From: Metarhizobium sp039808465
GTDB lineage: Bacteria > Pseudomonadota > Alphaproteobacteria > Rhizobiales > Rhizobiaceae
Length of the DNA: 28,876 bases
Assembly (NCBI GenBank): GCA_039808465.1
Contig: JBDHTA010000036.1
Span: forward strand, 1-28,876
Direction of reading: 5' to 3'
Made by a program: the position numbers and the translations under genes. Below are positions 8,256 to 15,483 of the stretch, piece after piece (positions within the stretch are counted from its first letter, which is position 1; each line of letters begins with the position of its first letter). The notes under the pieces were generated by a model, which saw only the letters and a list, made by a program, of their open reading frames with translations, was not told the DNA's origin and ran no database searches.

Positions 8256-8284
8256 TTGACTTTGGAAGGAAGCGTCCCTATAAG
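8256..8284 (+). promoter_or_regulatory. Strong sigma70-type promoter of the rpmH operon
   Basis: TTGACT (8256-8261), exactly 17 bases, then TATAAG (8279-8284). Both hexamers are close to consensus and the spacing is optimal. Transcription would start near 8291, giving a leader of about 110 bases before the rpmH ATG. It is the best promoter match I found in the window, as expected for a ribosomal-protein gene. Confidence 0.75.
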
Positions 8285-8285
8285 G

Positions 8286-8337
8286 CGCGCACGTTCGACC
8301 GGGCGCCTGGCCATTGGCCGGGCCAAGGTTCGTGCGT
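8286..8337 (+). promoter_or_regulatory. Structured leader upstream of rpmH
   Basis: The predicted 5' leader contains a long imperfect stem-loop: CGCACG (8288-8293) pairs with CGTGCG (8331-8336), and an inner arm pairs CGCCTGGCC with GGCCGGGCC-type bases around an ATT loop (8304-8323). Its outer arm begins about at the predicted transcription start. It could affect transcript stability or translation of rpmH. No known riboswitch or ribosomal-protein leader was recognised. Confidence 0.4.
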
Positions 8338-8399
8338 CTTTAAAACGCTCCTTGCATAACGCAAACCCAAGAAGGGCCGCACACCGCGGTATTAAATAA

Positions 8400-8537
8400 A
8401 TGTCGAAGCGTACCTTTCAACCCTCGAAGCTCGTTCGCAAGCGCCGCCACGGCTTTCGCGCACGCATGGCCACCAAAGGCGGACGTCTGGTTCTGGCAGC
8501 CCGCCGTCAGCGCGGCCGCAAGCGTCTTTCGGCTTAA
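8400..8537 (+). CDS. rpmH: 50S ribosomal protein L34
   Basis: A 45-residue, strongly basic protein with the L34 signature (FQPSKLVRKRRHGFRARMAT, then GRKRLSA at the end). It is part of the large ribosomal subunit. Most relatives are 44 residues and begin MKRT; here the start is MSKRT. No strong Shine-Dalgarno sequence sits close to the ATG: AAGAAGGG is about 25 bases upstream and the intervening bases are AT-rich (ATTAAATAA), so initiation may depend on leader structure. It heads a co-oriented group with rnpA (32-base gap), yidC and engB, the usual arrangement in bacteria. Confidence 0.97.
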   Translation: MSKRTFQPSKLVRKRRHGFRARMATKGGRLVLAARRQRGRKRLSA

Positions 8538-8569
8538 GCCGGACGCTGCCCGATGCGAGTTGCGGGCAC

Positions 8570-8992
8570 ATGACGCATGATACCCGAAAATCGACTGCCG
8601 GACGGCTGAAAAGCCGTCCGCAGTTTCTTGCCGTTCGCAACGGCGAGAAAAGGAAGGGAAGATATTTCCTTCTCGAAGTCCTCGATCGCGAGGCGGCCCG
8701 GCGTGACGGCGCTTCCGATCCTGGTATCGGCGGCAACGCTCCCCGCGCCGGATTTACCGTAACGAAGAAGCAGGGCAACGCGGTGGAACGCAACAGGATG
8801 CGCCGCCGCCTGAAGGAAGCCGTGCGGCTTTCCGCCCAGTTTGCAATGCAGCCCGGACATGACTATGTGATCGTCGCCCGGCGGGACGTGCTCGGCGCGC
8901 CCTTCGCGTCGCTGACCGCCGAACTGAACGATCGCATCGCAAACAGGCCAAAAAAGCGGTCTTTCGAGACCGGACGACCCAGGAAGGTATGA
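8570..8992 (+). CDS. rnpA: Ribonuclease P protein component
   Basis: This small basic protein assists the RNase P RNA in removing 5' leaders from pre-tRNAs. The 140 residues contain the family start LKSRPQFLAVRNG, the core GFTVTKKQGNAVERNRMRRR with the RNR motif, and a C-terminal HDYVIVARRD segment. It lies 32 bases after rpmH and overlaps the region where yidC begins, which suggests coupled translation. There is an insertion-like stretch (about residues 40-60, RDGASDPGIGGNAP) before the core. The ATG at 8570 has only a weak ribosome-binding site, so the first dozen residues are less certain than the rest. Confidence 0.95.
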   Translation: MTHDTRKSTAGRLKSRPQFLAVRNGEKRKGRYFLLEVLDREAARRDGASDPGIGGNAPRAGFTVTKKQGNAVERNRMRRRLKEAVRLSAQFAMQPGHDYVIVARRDVLGAPFASLTAELNDRIANRPKKRSFETGRPRKV

Positions 8993-10791
8993 TGGAAAAG
9001 AACCGAAACTATTTCGTGGCGCTTGGCCTTTCCGTGCTCATCGTTCTGGCCTGGCAGTTTCTCTATATGAACCCGCGGCTGGAGCAGCAGCGGCTGGCCG
9101 AGGAAGCCGCGAAGGCGCAGCAGGCGACCGAGCAGAGCGTGAACGGCACCGCCGCCAACGATACGCCCGCCCCGACGGCGCAAGGCGCGCTGCCCGGCAC
9201 GTCCCAGGCCGCCGCCAACGCCTCGCGCGAGGAAGCGCTGGCGAAATCGGCGCGCGTCGTCATCGACAACCCCGCCCTGTCCGGCTCGATCAACCTGACC
9301 GGCGCCCGTTTCGACGACCTGAAGCTGAAGGCCTACCGCGAGACCGTCGAGCCCGACAGCCCGGTGATCACGCTCTTCAACCCGGCCGACACGCATGACG
9401 GCTATTTCGCCGAACTCGGCTATATCCCGGATGCCAACGCAGGCACCCTGCCCGGCCCGACGACCGTCTGGACGCTGGCAAGCGGCGACAAGCTGACCGA
9501 GAAGACGCCGGTCACGCTGACCTATACCAACGAGAAGGGCATCATCTTCAGCCGCACGATTTCGGTGGACGAGCGCTACATGTTCACCGTCGCCGACAAG
9601 GTGACGAATGGCGGCACGGCGCCCGTGGCGATCTCCAGCTATGGCCGCGTGACGCGCTACAACAAGCCGTCCACGCCCTCCATCTACGTGCTGCATGAAG
9701 GCTTCATCGGCGTCTTCGGCGAACAGGGCCTCAACGAAACCACCTATTCCAAGGTCGAGGACGGCCCGATTTCACCCGACAAGGCGACCGGCGGCTGGCT
9801 CGGCATCACCGACAAATACTGGGCGGCGGCCATCATCCCGCCGCAGACGACCGCCTACGACGCCCGCTTCTCGCATTTCACCGACGGCCAGCCGCGCTAT
9901 CAGGCCGACTACCGCGACGAGGCGGCGACGGTTGCCCCCGGCCAGTCCATCGACGTGAAGAACCTCGTCTTCGCGGGTGCCAAGGAAGTGCCGGTCATCG
10001 ACCGCTACGAGGCGGAATATTCCATTCCCCGCTTCGACCGCATGATCGACTGGGGCTGGTTCTACTTCATCACCAAGCCGATGTTCAAAATGATGGATTT
10101 CTTCTATCGTTACTTCGGCAATTTCGGCGTCGCCATCCTCATCACCACCATCGTCGTCAAGGGCCTGTTCTTCCCGCTCGCCAGCAAGCAATACGCTTCC
10201 ATGGCGAACATGAAGAAGGTTCAGCCGAAGATGGAAGAGCTGAAGAAGCGCTTCGGCGACGACCGCATGGGTCTGCAAAAGGCGATGATGGAACTCTACA
10301 AGGAGGAGAAGATCAATCCGGTTGCCGGATGCTGGCCGATCCTCCTCCAGATTCCGGTGTTCTTCGCGCTCTACAAGGTGATCTACGTCACCATCGAAAT
10401 GCGCCATGCGCCGTTCTTCGGCTGGATTCGCGACCTGTCGGCGCCCGATCCGACGACGCTGTTCAACCTGTTCGGCCTGCTGCCCTACGACGTGCCGCAC
10501 TTCCTGCATCTCGGCGTGTGGCCGATCATCATGGGCATCACCATGTTCCTCCAGATGCGCATGAATCCGACGCCGCCCGACCCGACGCAGGCCATGCTGT
10601 TCAACTGGATGCCGCTGATCTTCACCTTCATGCTGGCCACCTTCCCGGCCGGTCTGGTGATCTACTGGGCATGGAACAACACGCTCTCCATCCTCCAGCA
10701 AGGCATCATCATGAAGCGCCACGGCGTGAAGGTGGAACTGTTCGATAATCTCAGGGGATTGTTCCGAAAGAAACCGGCGCCAACGAAATAG
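8992..10791 (+). CDS. yidC: Membrane protein insertase YidC
   Basis: YidC inserts and folds inner-membrane proteins, alone or with SecYEG. The 599-residue protein has an N-terminal transmembrane anchor (about 8-27), a low-complexity Ala/Gln/Thr linker, a large periplasmic beta-domain, and a C-terminal five-helix insertase core containing GCWPILLQIPVFFALYKVI and the final ATFPAGLVIYWAWNN helix. Length is typical for a Gram-negative YidC. Two adjacent ATGs (8989 and 8992) are possible; the second is better spaced from AGGAAGG at 8981-8987 and its A overlaps the last base of the rnpA stop. A GC-rich hairpin follows the stop before engB. Confidence 0.97.
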   Translation: MEKNRNYFVALGLSVLIVLAWQFLYMNPRLEQQRLAEEAAKAQQATEQSVNGTAANDTPAPTAQGALPGTSQAAANASREEALAKSARVVIDNPALSGSINLTGARFDDLKLKAYRETVEPDSPVITLFNPADTHDGYFAELGYIPDANAGTLPGPTTVWTLASGDKLTEKTPVTLTYTNEKGIIFSRTISVDERYMFTVADKVTNGGTAPVAISSYGRVTRYNKPSTPSIYVLHEGFIGVFGEQGLNETTYSKVEDGPISPDKATGGWLGITDKYWAAAIIPPQTTAYDARFSHFTDGQPRYQADYRDEAATVAPGQSIDVKNLVFAGAKEVPVIDRYEAEYSIPRFDRMIDWGWFYFITKPMFKMMDFFYRYFGNFGVAILITTIVVKGLFFPLASKQYASMANMKKVQPKMEELKKRFGDDRMGLQKAMMELYKEEKINPVAGCWPILLQIPVFFALYKVIYVTIEMRHAPFFGWIRDLSAPDPTTLFNLFGLLPYDVPHFLHLGVWPIIMGITMFLQMRMNPTPPDPTQAMLFNWMPLIFTFMLATFPAGLVIYWAWNNTLSILQQGIIMKRHGVKVELFDNLRGLFRKKPAPTK

Positions 10792-10812
10792 CGCCGCCCC
10801 TTCCCTGACCTG

Positions 10813-10847
10813 CGGCCCGCGGCGTTCCCGCGGGCCGTTCCCGTTTT
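10813..10847 (+). terminator. Possible terminator/attenuator between yidC and engB
   Basis: CGGCCCGCGG (10813-10822) and CCGCGGGCCG (10828-10837) form a perfect 10-bp stem with a 5-base loop, followed after TTCCCG by five T residues. The T tract is slightly displaced, so it may end only part of the transcription into engB or just stabilise the upstream mRNA. Confidence 0.5.
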
Positions 10848-10869
10848 TCCGCAAGACAAGAGAAGCGCC

Positions 10870-11529
10870 ATGGCCGACAAGACCCCGATGACCGACAAGC
10901 CGATCTTCCAGCGGCCGTGGATCTTCATTCGCGGCGTGCCGTCGATGAAATTCCTGCCGCCCGAAGGGCCGCTGGAAGTGGCCTTCGCCGGGCGCTCCAA
11001 TGTCGGCAAGTCCTCGCTCATCAACGCGCTGGTGGGGCAGAAGGGGCTGGCGCGCACCTCCAACACGCCGGGACGCACGCAGGAACTGAACTATTTCGTG
11101 CCGGACGGCTATTCCGGCGAGGGCGGCGACCTGCCGCCGATGGCGCTGGTCGACATGCCAGGCTACGGCTATGCGCAGGCGCCGAAGGCGCAGGTGGACG
11201 CCTGGACGAAGCTGGTGTTCGATTACCTGCGCGGCCGCGCCACGCTGAAGCGCGTCTATGTGCTGATCGATTCGCGCCACGGTATCAAGAAGAACGACGA
11301 GGAGGTGCTCTCCCTGCTCGACAAGGCCGCCGTGTCCTACCACATCGTGCTGACCAAGACCGACAAGATCGCCCAGAGCGCCGTGCCGCTTCTGATCGAG
11401 GACACGCTGGGCAAGATCAAGAAGCGCCCCGCCGCCTATCCGTCGGTGCTTTCCACCTCCTCCGAAAAGGGCAAGGGGCTGGACGAGTTGCGGCAGGCGA
11501 TCTCCGAAACGGTCGGCCTGCCGTTCTGA
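10870..11529 (+). CDS. engB: Ribosome biogenesis GTPase EngB (YihA/YsxC)
   Basis: This essential TRAFAC-class GTPase acts in late assembly of the 50S subunit. The 219 residues show G1 GRSNVGKSS at 41-49, a G2 threonine in ARTSNTPGRT, G3 DMPGYG at 95-100, and G4 TKTD at 162-165. Length is normal for the family. It follows yidC by 78 bases in the same orientation and is probably part of the rpmH operon, unless the hairpin in between stops transcription. Its stop codon is 7 bases from the stop of the convergent anti-sigma-like gene. Confidence 0.96.
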   Translation: MADKTPMTDKPIFQRPWIFIRGVPSMKFLPPEGPLEVAFAGRSNVGKSSLINALVGQKGLARTSNTPGRTQELNYFVPDGYSGEGGDLPPMALVDMPGYGYAQAPKAQVDAWTKLVFDYLRGRATLKRVYVLIDSRHGIKKNDEEVLSLLDKAAVSYHIVLTKTDKIAQSAVPLLIEDTLGKIKKRPAAYPSVLSTSSEKGKGLDELRQAISETVGLPF

Positions 11530-11536
11530 GCGGAGC

Positions 11537-11920
11537 CTACTCCATCAGCCCCGTATCGATGGCGAGCAGCATCAGCAGCGCCATCACCGAAAGCGCGGTC
11601 AGGCCGCGCCACAACGGCAGCGAATTCCACCACCAGCCGCCGGGACGCCGGGCCTGAGGCGCCTGCCGCGCCGGTCTTGCCGCCGCCTTCATCTCGCTGC
11701 GGCTGGGGCGCGCCGCCGGCCGGGAAAGCGGCTGGGCCTCGCTCTCGATATCGAGAAGATTCTCCTGCCAGCGCCGCACGATGGCCGCGAAGGCGCTGTC
11801 ACGCGCCAGCCGCTCCTCCACCTTGCGGCGGGCATCGCCGGGGAGCACGCCGAGCACATACTCGCCAGCGAGCAGCTCGTCGCGGGAGCGGTCTCCCTTG
11901 CTTTTGTCAGGCGTCGTCAT
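11537..11920 (-). CDS. Small anti-sigma-factor-like membrane protein
   Basis: The 127-residue protein begins with a segment like the N-terminal domain of RskA-type anti-sigma factors (DELLAGEYVLGVLPGDARRKVEERLARDSAFAAIVRRWQENL, residues 14-55, quoted here only as DELLAGEYVLGVL...WQENL). A basic Ala/Pro/Arg linker follows, then one transmembrane helix near 106-122, and the protein ends a few residues later. Typical RskA proteins carry a further extracytoplasmic domain, which is missing. No sigma factor gene is in the window. The ATG at 11920 has GGAAG about 5 bases upstream; a longer frame from 12031 would translate a repeat. A role in sequestering a sigma factor is inferred from the N-terminal pattern only. 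Confidence 0.7.
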   Translation of the reverse strand: MTTPDKSKGDRSRDELLAGEYVLGVLPGDARRKVEERLARDSAFAAIVRRWQENLLDIESEAQPLSRPAARPSRSEMKAAARPARQAPQARRPGGWWWNSLPLWRGLTALSVMALLMLLAIDTGLME

Positions 11921-11960
11921 GGCGCTTCCGGTTCTGTGACTCGGCTTCTTTTTCGTTTGT

Positions 11961-11997
11961 CTTCGCGGGAAAACCGGGATTCGCTTTTCCCTGACGG
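11961..11997. repeat. Short palindromic repeat, type B, copy 1 (imperfect)
   Basis: CGGGAAAACCGGGATTCGCTTTTCCC forms an imperfect inverted repeat (GGGAAAA against TTTTCCC) and shares this core with the copy at 13020-13060. It sits in the divergent gap between the anti-sigma-like gene and argB. Such GGGAAAACCGG...TTTTCCC elements are, from memory, frequent between genes of Hyphomicrobiales. Confidence 0.5.
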
Positions 11998-12117
11998 CTG
12001 CAAGAGTCCAACGCCGCGCCGTGAAGGTCAAGCAAGATTATTCCCTCTGCCGCAAACTTGCGCTACAAGGCCGCCGGTTTCGTCATTCATCGCATCTCCA
12101 GCCCGACGGGGTATTCC

Positions 12118-13005
12118 ATGGCCGCTTCCGACAGCGAAAATCAGGCACGACTTCTGGCGCAGGCGCTGCCCTTCATGCAGCGCTACGAAAACAAGACCAT
12201 CGTGGTGAAATATGGCGGGCACGCCATGGGCGATTCCGAACTCGGCAAGGCTTTCGCCGCCGATATCGCCCTGCTCAAGCAATCGGGCGTCAACCCCATC
12301 GTCGTGCATGGCGGCGGCCCGCAGATCGGCGCGATGCTGACCAAGATGGGCATCGAATCGAAATTCCAGGGCGGCCTGCGCGTCACCGACCAGAAGACGG
12401 TCGAGATCGTCGAAATGGTTCTGGCCGGGTCGATCAACAAGGAAATCGTGGCGCTGATCAACCAGACCGGGGAATGGGCGATCGGGCTCTGCGGCAAGGA
12501 CGGCAACATGGTCTTCGCCGAAAAGGCGCACAAGACCATGATCGATCCCGAATCCAACATCGAGAAGGTGCTGGATCTCGGCTTCGTCGGCGAGGTGGTC
12601 GAGGTCGACCGCACGCTGCTCGACCTGCTGGCCAAGTCGGAAATGATCCCGGTCATCGCCCCCGTCGCTCCCGGCCGCGACGGCGCGACCTACAATATCA
12701 ATGCCGATACCTTCGCGGGCGCCATCGCCGGCGCGCTCAGCGCCTCGCGCCTGCTGTTCCTGACCGACGTTCCCGGCGTGCTCGACAGGAACAAGGAACT
12801 CATCAAGGAATTGTCGGTGGCCGAGGCCAAGGCGCTGATCCGCGACGGCACGATTTCCGGCGGCATGATTCCCAAGGTCGAGACCTGCATCGAGGCGATC
12901 GAGGCGGGCGTGCAGGGCGTCGTCATCCTCAACGGCAAGACCGCCCATTCCGTGCTGCTCGAACTGTTCACCGAGCATGGCGCGGGCACGCTGATCGTTC
13001 CCTGA
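12118..13005 (+). CDS. argB: Acetylglutamate kinase
   Basis: ArgB phosphorylates N-acetyl-L-glutamate with ATP, the second step of arginine biosynthesis, in the cytoplasm. The 295-residue protein has the amino-acid-kinase signatures VVKYGGHAMG near the N-terminus, VVHGGGPQIG, the nucleotide-site region FLTDVPGVLD, and GGMIPKVETC near the C-terminus. Usual length for the family. A TTG-initiated frame starts at 12058, but the ATG at 12118 matches the usual family N-terminus (ARLLAQALPFMQRYENKTIV follows) and has a GACGGGG stretch upstream. Convergent with ogt across a palindromic element that could end both transcripts. Confidence 0.96.
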   Translation: MAASDSENQARLLAQALPFMQRYENKTIVVKYGGHAMGDSELGKAFAADIALLKQSGVNPIVVHGGGPQIGAMLTKMGIESKFQGGLRVTDQKTVEIVEMVLAGSINKEIVALINQTGEWAIGLCGKDGNMVFAEKAHKTMIDPESNIEKVLDLGFVGEVVEVDRTLLDLLAKSEMIPVIAPVAPGRDGATYNINADTFAGAIAGALSASRLLFLTDVPGVLDRNKELIKELSVAEAKALIRDGTISGGMIPKVETCIEAIEAGVQGVVILNGKTAHSVLLELFTEHGAGTLIVP

Positions 13006-13019
13006 GCATAACTTTCAAC

Positions 13020-13060
13020 GCATTTCCGGGAAAACCGGCAACCGCTTTTCCCGGAAACGC
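13020..13060. repeat. Short palindromic repeat, type B, copy 2; likely bidirectional terminator
   Basis: GCATTTCCGGGAAAA (13020-13034) is complemented by TTTTCCCGGAAACGC (13046-13060) around a short CCGGCAACCGC centre, with one G:T-type mismatch. It lies between the convergent genes argB and ogt, where a hairpin can stop transcription from both sides. Shares its core with 11961-11997. Confidence 0.6.
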
Positions 13061-13062
13061 TT

Positions 13063-13587
13063 TCAGAGAGCGAACAGGCCGACGGGGCGCATCTGCCCTT
13101 CGTGGCGCAGGAGCCATTTCTTGCGCCACAGCCCGCCGCCGTAACCGGTAAGCGAGCCATCCGCGCCGATGCAGCGATGGCAGGGAATGATGACGGGGAT
13201 GCGGTTGACGTGGTTCGCCTCCCCCACCGCCCGCGCCGCCTGCGGGTCGCCGAGCGCCTTGGCGATATCGCCGTAGGAGCAGGTTTCGGCAAGCGGCACC
13301 TTCAGAAGCTCGGCCCAGACGCGGCGCTCGAACTCCGATCCGCCGGTTTCCAACGGCACCGTGAACTCCGCCGAGCGGCCGGAGAAATAGGCGGCAAGCT
13401 CCTCCATCGCCGTGTCGAGCGCCGGGCTGGCGTCGCGTCCCAGCGGCTGACGCAGCCGGTAGGCCAGCCGTTCGGCCAGCGCCGGGGACGGCTCGCTGTC
13501 GCAGAATTCCACGGCGTGCAGATGGGTGTCGCTCGCCATCACCAGCAGCGGCCCGATCGCGGTTTCCAGCCAGTTCGCATAAAGCAT
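13063..13587 (-). CDS. ogt: Methylated-DNA--protein-cysteine methyltransferase
   Basis: This suicide DNA-repair protein moves the methyl group from O6-methylguanine (or O4-methylthymine) to its own cysteine. The 174 residues include the C-terminal DNA-binding domain with RVWAELLKVPLAETCSYGDIA, the asparagine hinge (EANHVNRIP) and the active-site IIPCHR with Cys136. There is no N-terminal Ada-type regulator domain, so it is Ogt-like. The ATG at 13587 is preceded by GGAGG about 8 bases upstream; a frame from 13608 would add seven residues without a better site. It lies 45 bases after the EamA transporter gene on the same strand and is probably co-transcribed with it. Confidence 0.93.
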   Translation of the reverse strand: MLYANWLETAIGPLLVMASDTHLHAVEFCDSEPSPALAERLAYRLRQPLGRDASPALDTAMEELAAYFSGRSAEFTVPLETGGSEFERRVWAELLKVPLAETCSYGDIAKALGDPQAARAVGEANHVNRIPVIIPCHRCIGADGSLTGYGGGLWRKKWLLRHEGQMRPVGLFAL

Positions 13588-13632
13588 GGTCTTGCCTCCC
13601 GGCCCCATAGATAAAGGCCGCGCCCCGTCCGT

Positions 13633-14535
13633 TCAATGAAAGAGCAGGCCGAGAATACCGGCGACGATCAGCAGGCAGCCGAGAACTTCCATGCGGTTCA
13701 CCTTTTCCCGGAACAGGAAGAAGGAGGAGAGGAAGGTGAAGACAAGCTCGATCTGGCCGAGCGCGCGCACATAGGCGACCGGTTGCAGGGTCATGGCCGT
13801 GAACCAGCACATCGACCCCAGCACGCCAGCCAGCCCGACCAGCGACGACGAACGCCATGAGCGGATAACCTGCACGATCTCACGCGGATCGGTCGCCAGC
13901 ATCCACACCAGCATGAAGGCGGTCTGGAAGGTGGTGACGACGGCAAGCGTCACGGCGGCGGCCATGATCGGCTGCGGCATGCCCAGCGACAGCGACGCGG
14001 AGCGGTAGGCGACCGCCGAAATGCCGAACACCGCGCCGGATGCGATGCCGATCAGCGCTGTGCGGCCCGTCAGCGCGCCGAGAATGTCCTGAAGCGACGC
14101 CCGGCTGCGGGCAATGGAAATCAGCATGACGCCGAAAACGCCAACGATGATCGCCATGATCGCGCCGCCCGTCAGCTTTTCGCCGAGCAGCAGGAAGCCG
14201 AAGATCGCCGCCTGCACCGGCTCCGTCTTGGAATAGGCGGTGCCGACGGCGAAATTGCGCAGCGAAAACAGATGCACCAAGAGCATGGTCGCGAAGATCT
14301 GCGCCAGCCCGCCGATCACCGCCCAGAAGGCGAAGGTGAGGTTCAGCGCCGGAAACTCATAGCCGCCGAGCAGATGCAGGCCCGTCACATAAGCGATGGC
14401 GACGGGAAAGCCGTAGCCGAAGCGCACGAAGGAGGCGCCGCGGGTGCCGAGCGAACCTTGCAGGTGCTTTTGCAGCGCCGAGCGCAGGTTCTGCAAAAAG
14501 GCGGCGGCGATGGTGATGGGGATCCAGAGTTCCAT
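13633..14535 (-). CDS. EamA/DMT-family membrane transporter
   Basis: The 300-residue protein is almost wholly hydrophobic, with about ten predicted helices in two repeated halves, as in drug/metabolite transporters of the EamA family. Features include the first-helix SALQKHLQG region, the KTEPVQAAIFGFLLLGEKL motif at the end of repeat one, and the equivalent LGQIELVFTFLSSFFLFREKV near the end of repeat two. The substrate cannot be told from the sequence; relatives carry amino acids, nucleotides or metabolites across the inner membrane. It precedes ogt by 45 bases, but no functional link is evident. It is divergent from the HAD-phosphatase gene. Confidence 0.85.
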   Translation of the reverse strand: MELWIPITIAAAFLQNLRSALQKHLQGSLGTRGASFVRFGYGFPVAIAYVTGLHLLGGYEFPALNLTFAFWAVIGGLAQIFATMLLVHLFSLRNFAVGTAYSKTEPVQAAIFGFLLLGEKLTGGAIMAIIVGVFGVMLISIARSRASLQDILGALTGRTALIGIASGAVFGISAVAYRSASLSLGMPQPIMAAAVTLAVVTTFQTAFMLVWMLATDPREIVQVIRSWRSSSLVGLAGVLGSMCWFTAMTLQPVAYVRALGQIELVFTFLSSFFLFREKVNRMEVLGCLLIVAGILGLLFH

Positions 14536-14667
14536 GGGAGGTCTTCGTCTGTGGCGGGGTTATGCGGTGGCCGGTAGCACGCGCCGCCCCCCGCGCCAAG
14601 GCGTCAATGCCCGCGGCGCGGACGTTTTGCCATTTCCCTGCCGCATGAGGCATGGCATAAGACGGGC

Positions 14668-15369
14668 ATGACCAGGACCACAACCCAACCGACGCCCGCC
14701 GATTTCGCCCATATCCGCGACTGGGTGTTCGATCTCGACAATACGCTGTATCCGCATCACGTCGACCTGTTCGCGCAGGTGGACCGCAACATGACGGCTT
14801 ATGTGTCGGCGCTGCTGCAACTGGAGCCGGACGAGGCGCGGCAGTTGCAGAAGAAATACTATCTCGAACACGGCACGACGCTACAGGGGCTGATGATTCA
14901 CCATCAGGTCGACCCCAACGATTTTCTCGAAAAGGCGCATGCCATCGATTATTCGCCGCTCCTGCCGCATCCGGAGCTGGGCGAGGCGATCAAGGCGCTT
15001 CCCGGCCGCAAGTTCATCTTCACCAATGGCAGCGTCGCCCATGCGCAAGCGGCGGCGCGGGCGCTTGGCATTCTCGATCATTTCGACGACATCTTCGACA
15101 TCGTCGCCGCCGATTACGTGCCGAAGCCCGCCAGCAGCACCTATGACAAGTTCATGGGCCTGCACCGGGTCGACACCGCGCATGCGGCGATGTTCGAGGA
15201 TCTGCCGCGCAATCTCACCGTGCCGAAAACGCTCGGCATGCGCACCGTGCTGCTGGTGCCGCAAAACCTCGACCACGCCTTCGAGCGCTGGGAAGTGGCG
15301 GACGAAAGCGACGGCCATATCGACTACGTGACCGACGACCTGACGGCCTTCCTGCAACGGCTTCTTTGA
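14668..15369 (+). CDS. HAD-family pyrimidine 5'-nucleotidase
   Basis: A 233-residue haloacid-dehalogenase phosphatase resembling the SDT1/PHM8-type pyrimidine 5'-nucleotidases that dephosphorylate UMP or CMP. Motif I is FDLDNTLYP with nucleophile Asp22 and acid Asp24, motif II is FTNGS, motif III is the lysine in VPKPASSTY, and motif IV is FEDLPRNL. A helical cap (ALLQLEPDEARQLQKKYYLEHG) lies between motifs I and II. The exact substrate is an inference from family similarity. The gene is alone on its strand, followed by a short inverted repeat before the EF-hand gene. Confidence 0.88.
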   Translation: MTRTTTQPTPADFAHIRDWVFDLDNTLYPHHVDLFAQVDRNMTAYVSALLQLEPDEARQLQKKYYLEHGTTLQGLMIHHQVDPNDFLEKAHAIDYSPLLPHPELGEAIKALPGRKFIFTNGSVAHAQAAARALGILDHFDDIFDIVAADYVPKPASSTYDKFMGLHRVDTAHAAMFEDLPRNLTVPKTLGMRTVLLVPQNLDHAFERWEVADESDGHIDYVTDDLTAFLQRLL

Positions 15370-15375
15370 GCCCCG

Positions 15376-15394
15376 TTTCCGAACATTACGGAAA
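15376..15394. repeat. Short inverted repeat between HAD and EF-hand genes
   Basis: TTTCCG (15376-15381) and CGGAAA (15389-15394) flank seven bases and are followed by TTTC. It may be a weak terminator for the HAD gene or an operator for the EF-hand gene about 90 bases downstream. Six base pairs is short, so chance is possible. Confidence 0.3.
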
Positions 15395-15483
15395 TTTCAT
15401 CCATCCTTACCGATGTTTAAGTGGGCCTTTCCGCCTCCTCGCCCTATCTTGGGCTTATCGATTTCAACGAGGAAGGAAAGACG

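Larger units (their letters stand above)
8054..8399. other. Divergent control region between chemoreceptor gene and rpmH
   Basis: A 346-base gap holding the minus-strand chemoreceptor promoter region and the promoter and structured leader of the rpmH operon (listed separately). A TTAACC hexamer at 8130-8135 lies in the chemoreceptor upstream region. No DnaA boxes were seen, so nothing marks it as a replication origin even though rpmH borders oriC in some bacteria. Confidence 0.5.

Noticed and set aside
8054..8399. Possible replication origin because rpmH often borders dnaA and oriC
   Set aside because: No dnaA gene and no DnaA-box cluster are present; rpmH is not origin-linked in most Hyphomicrobiales.
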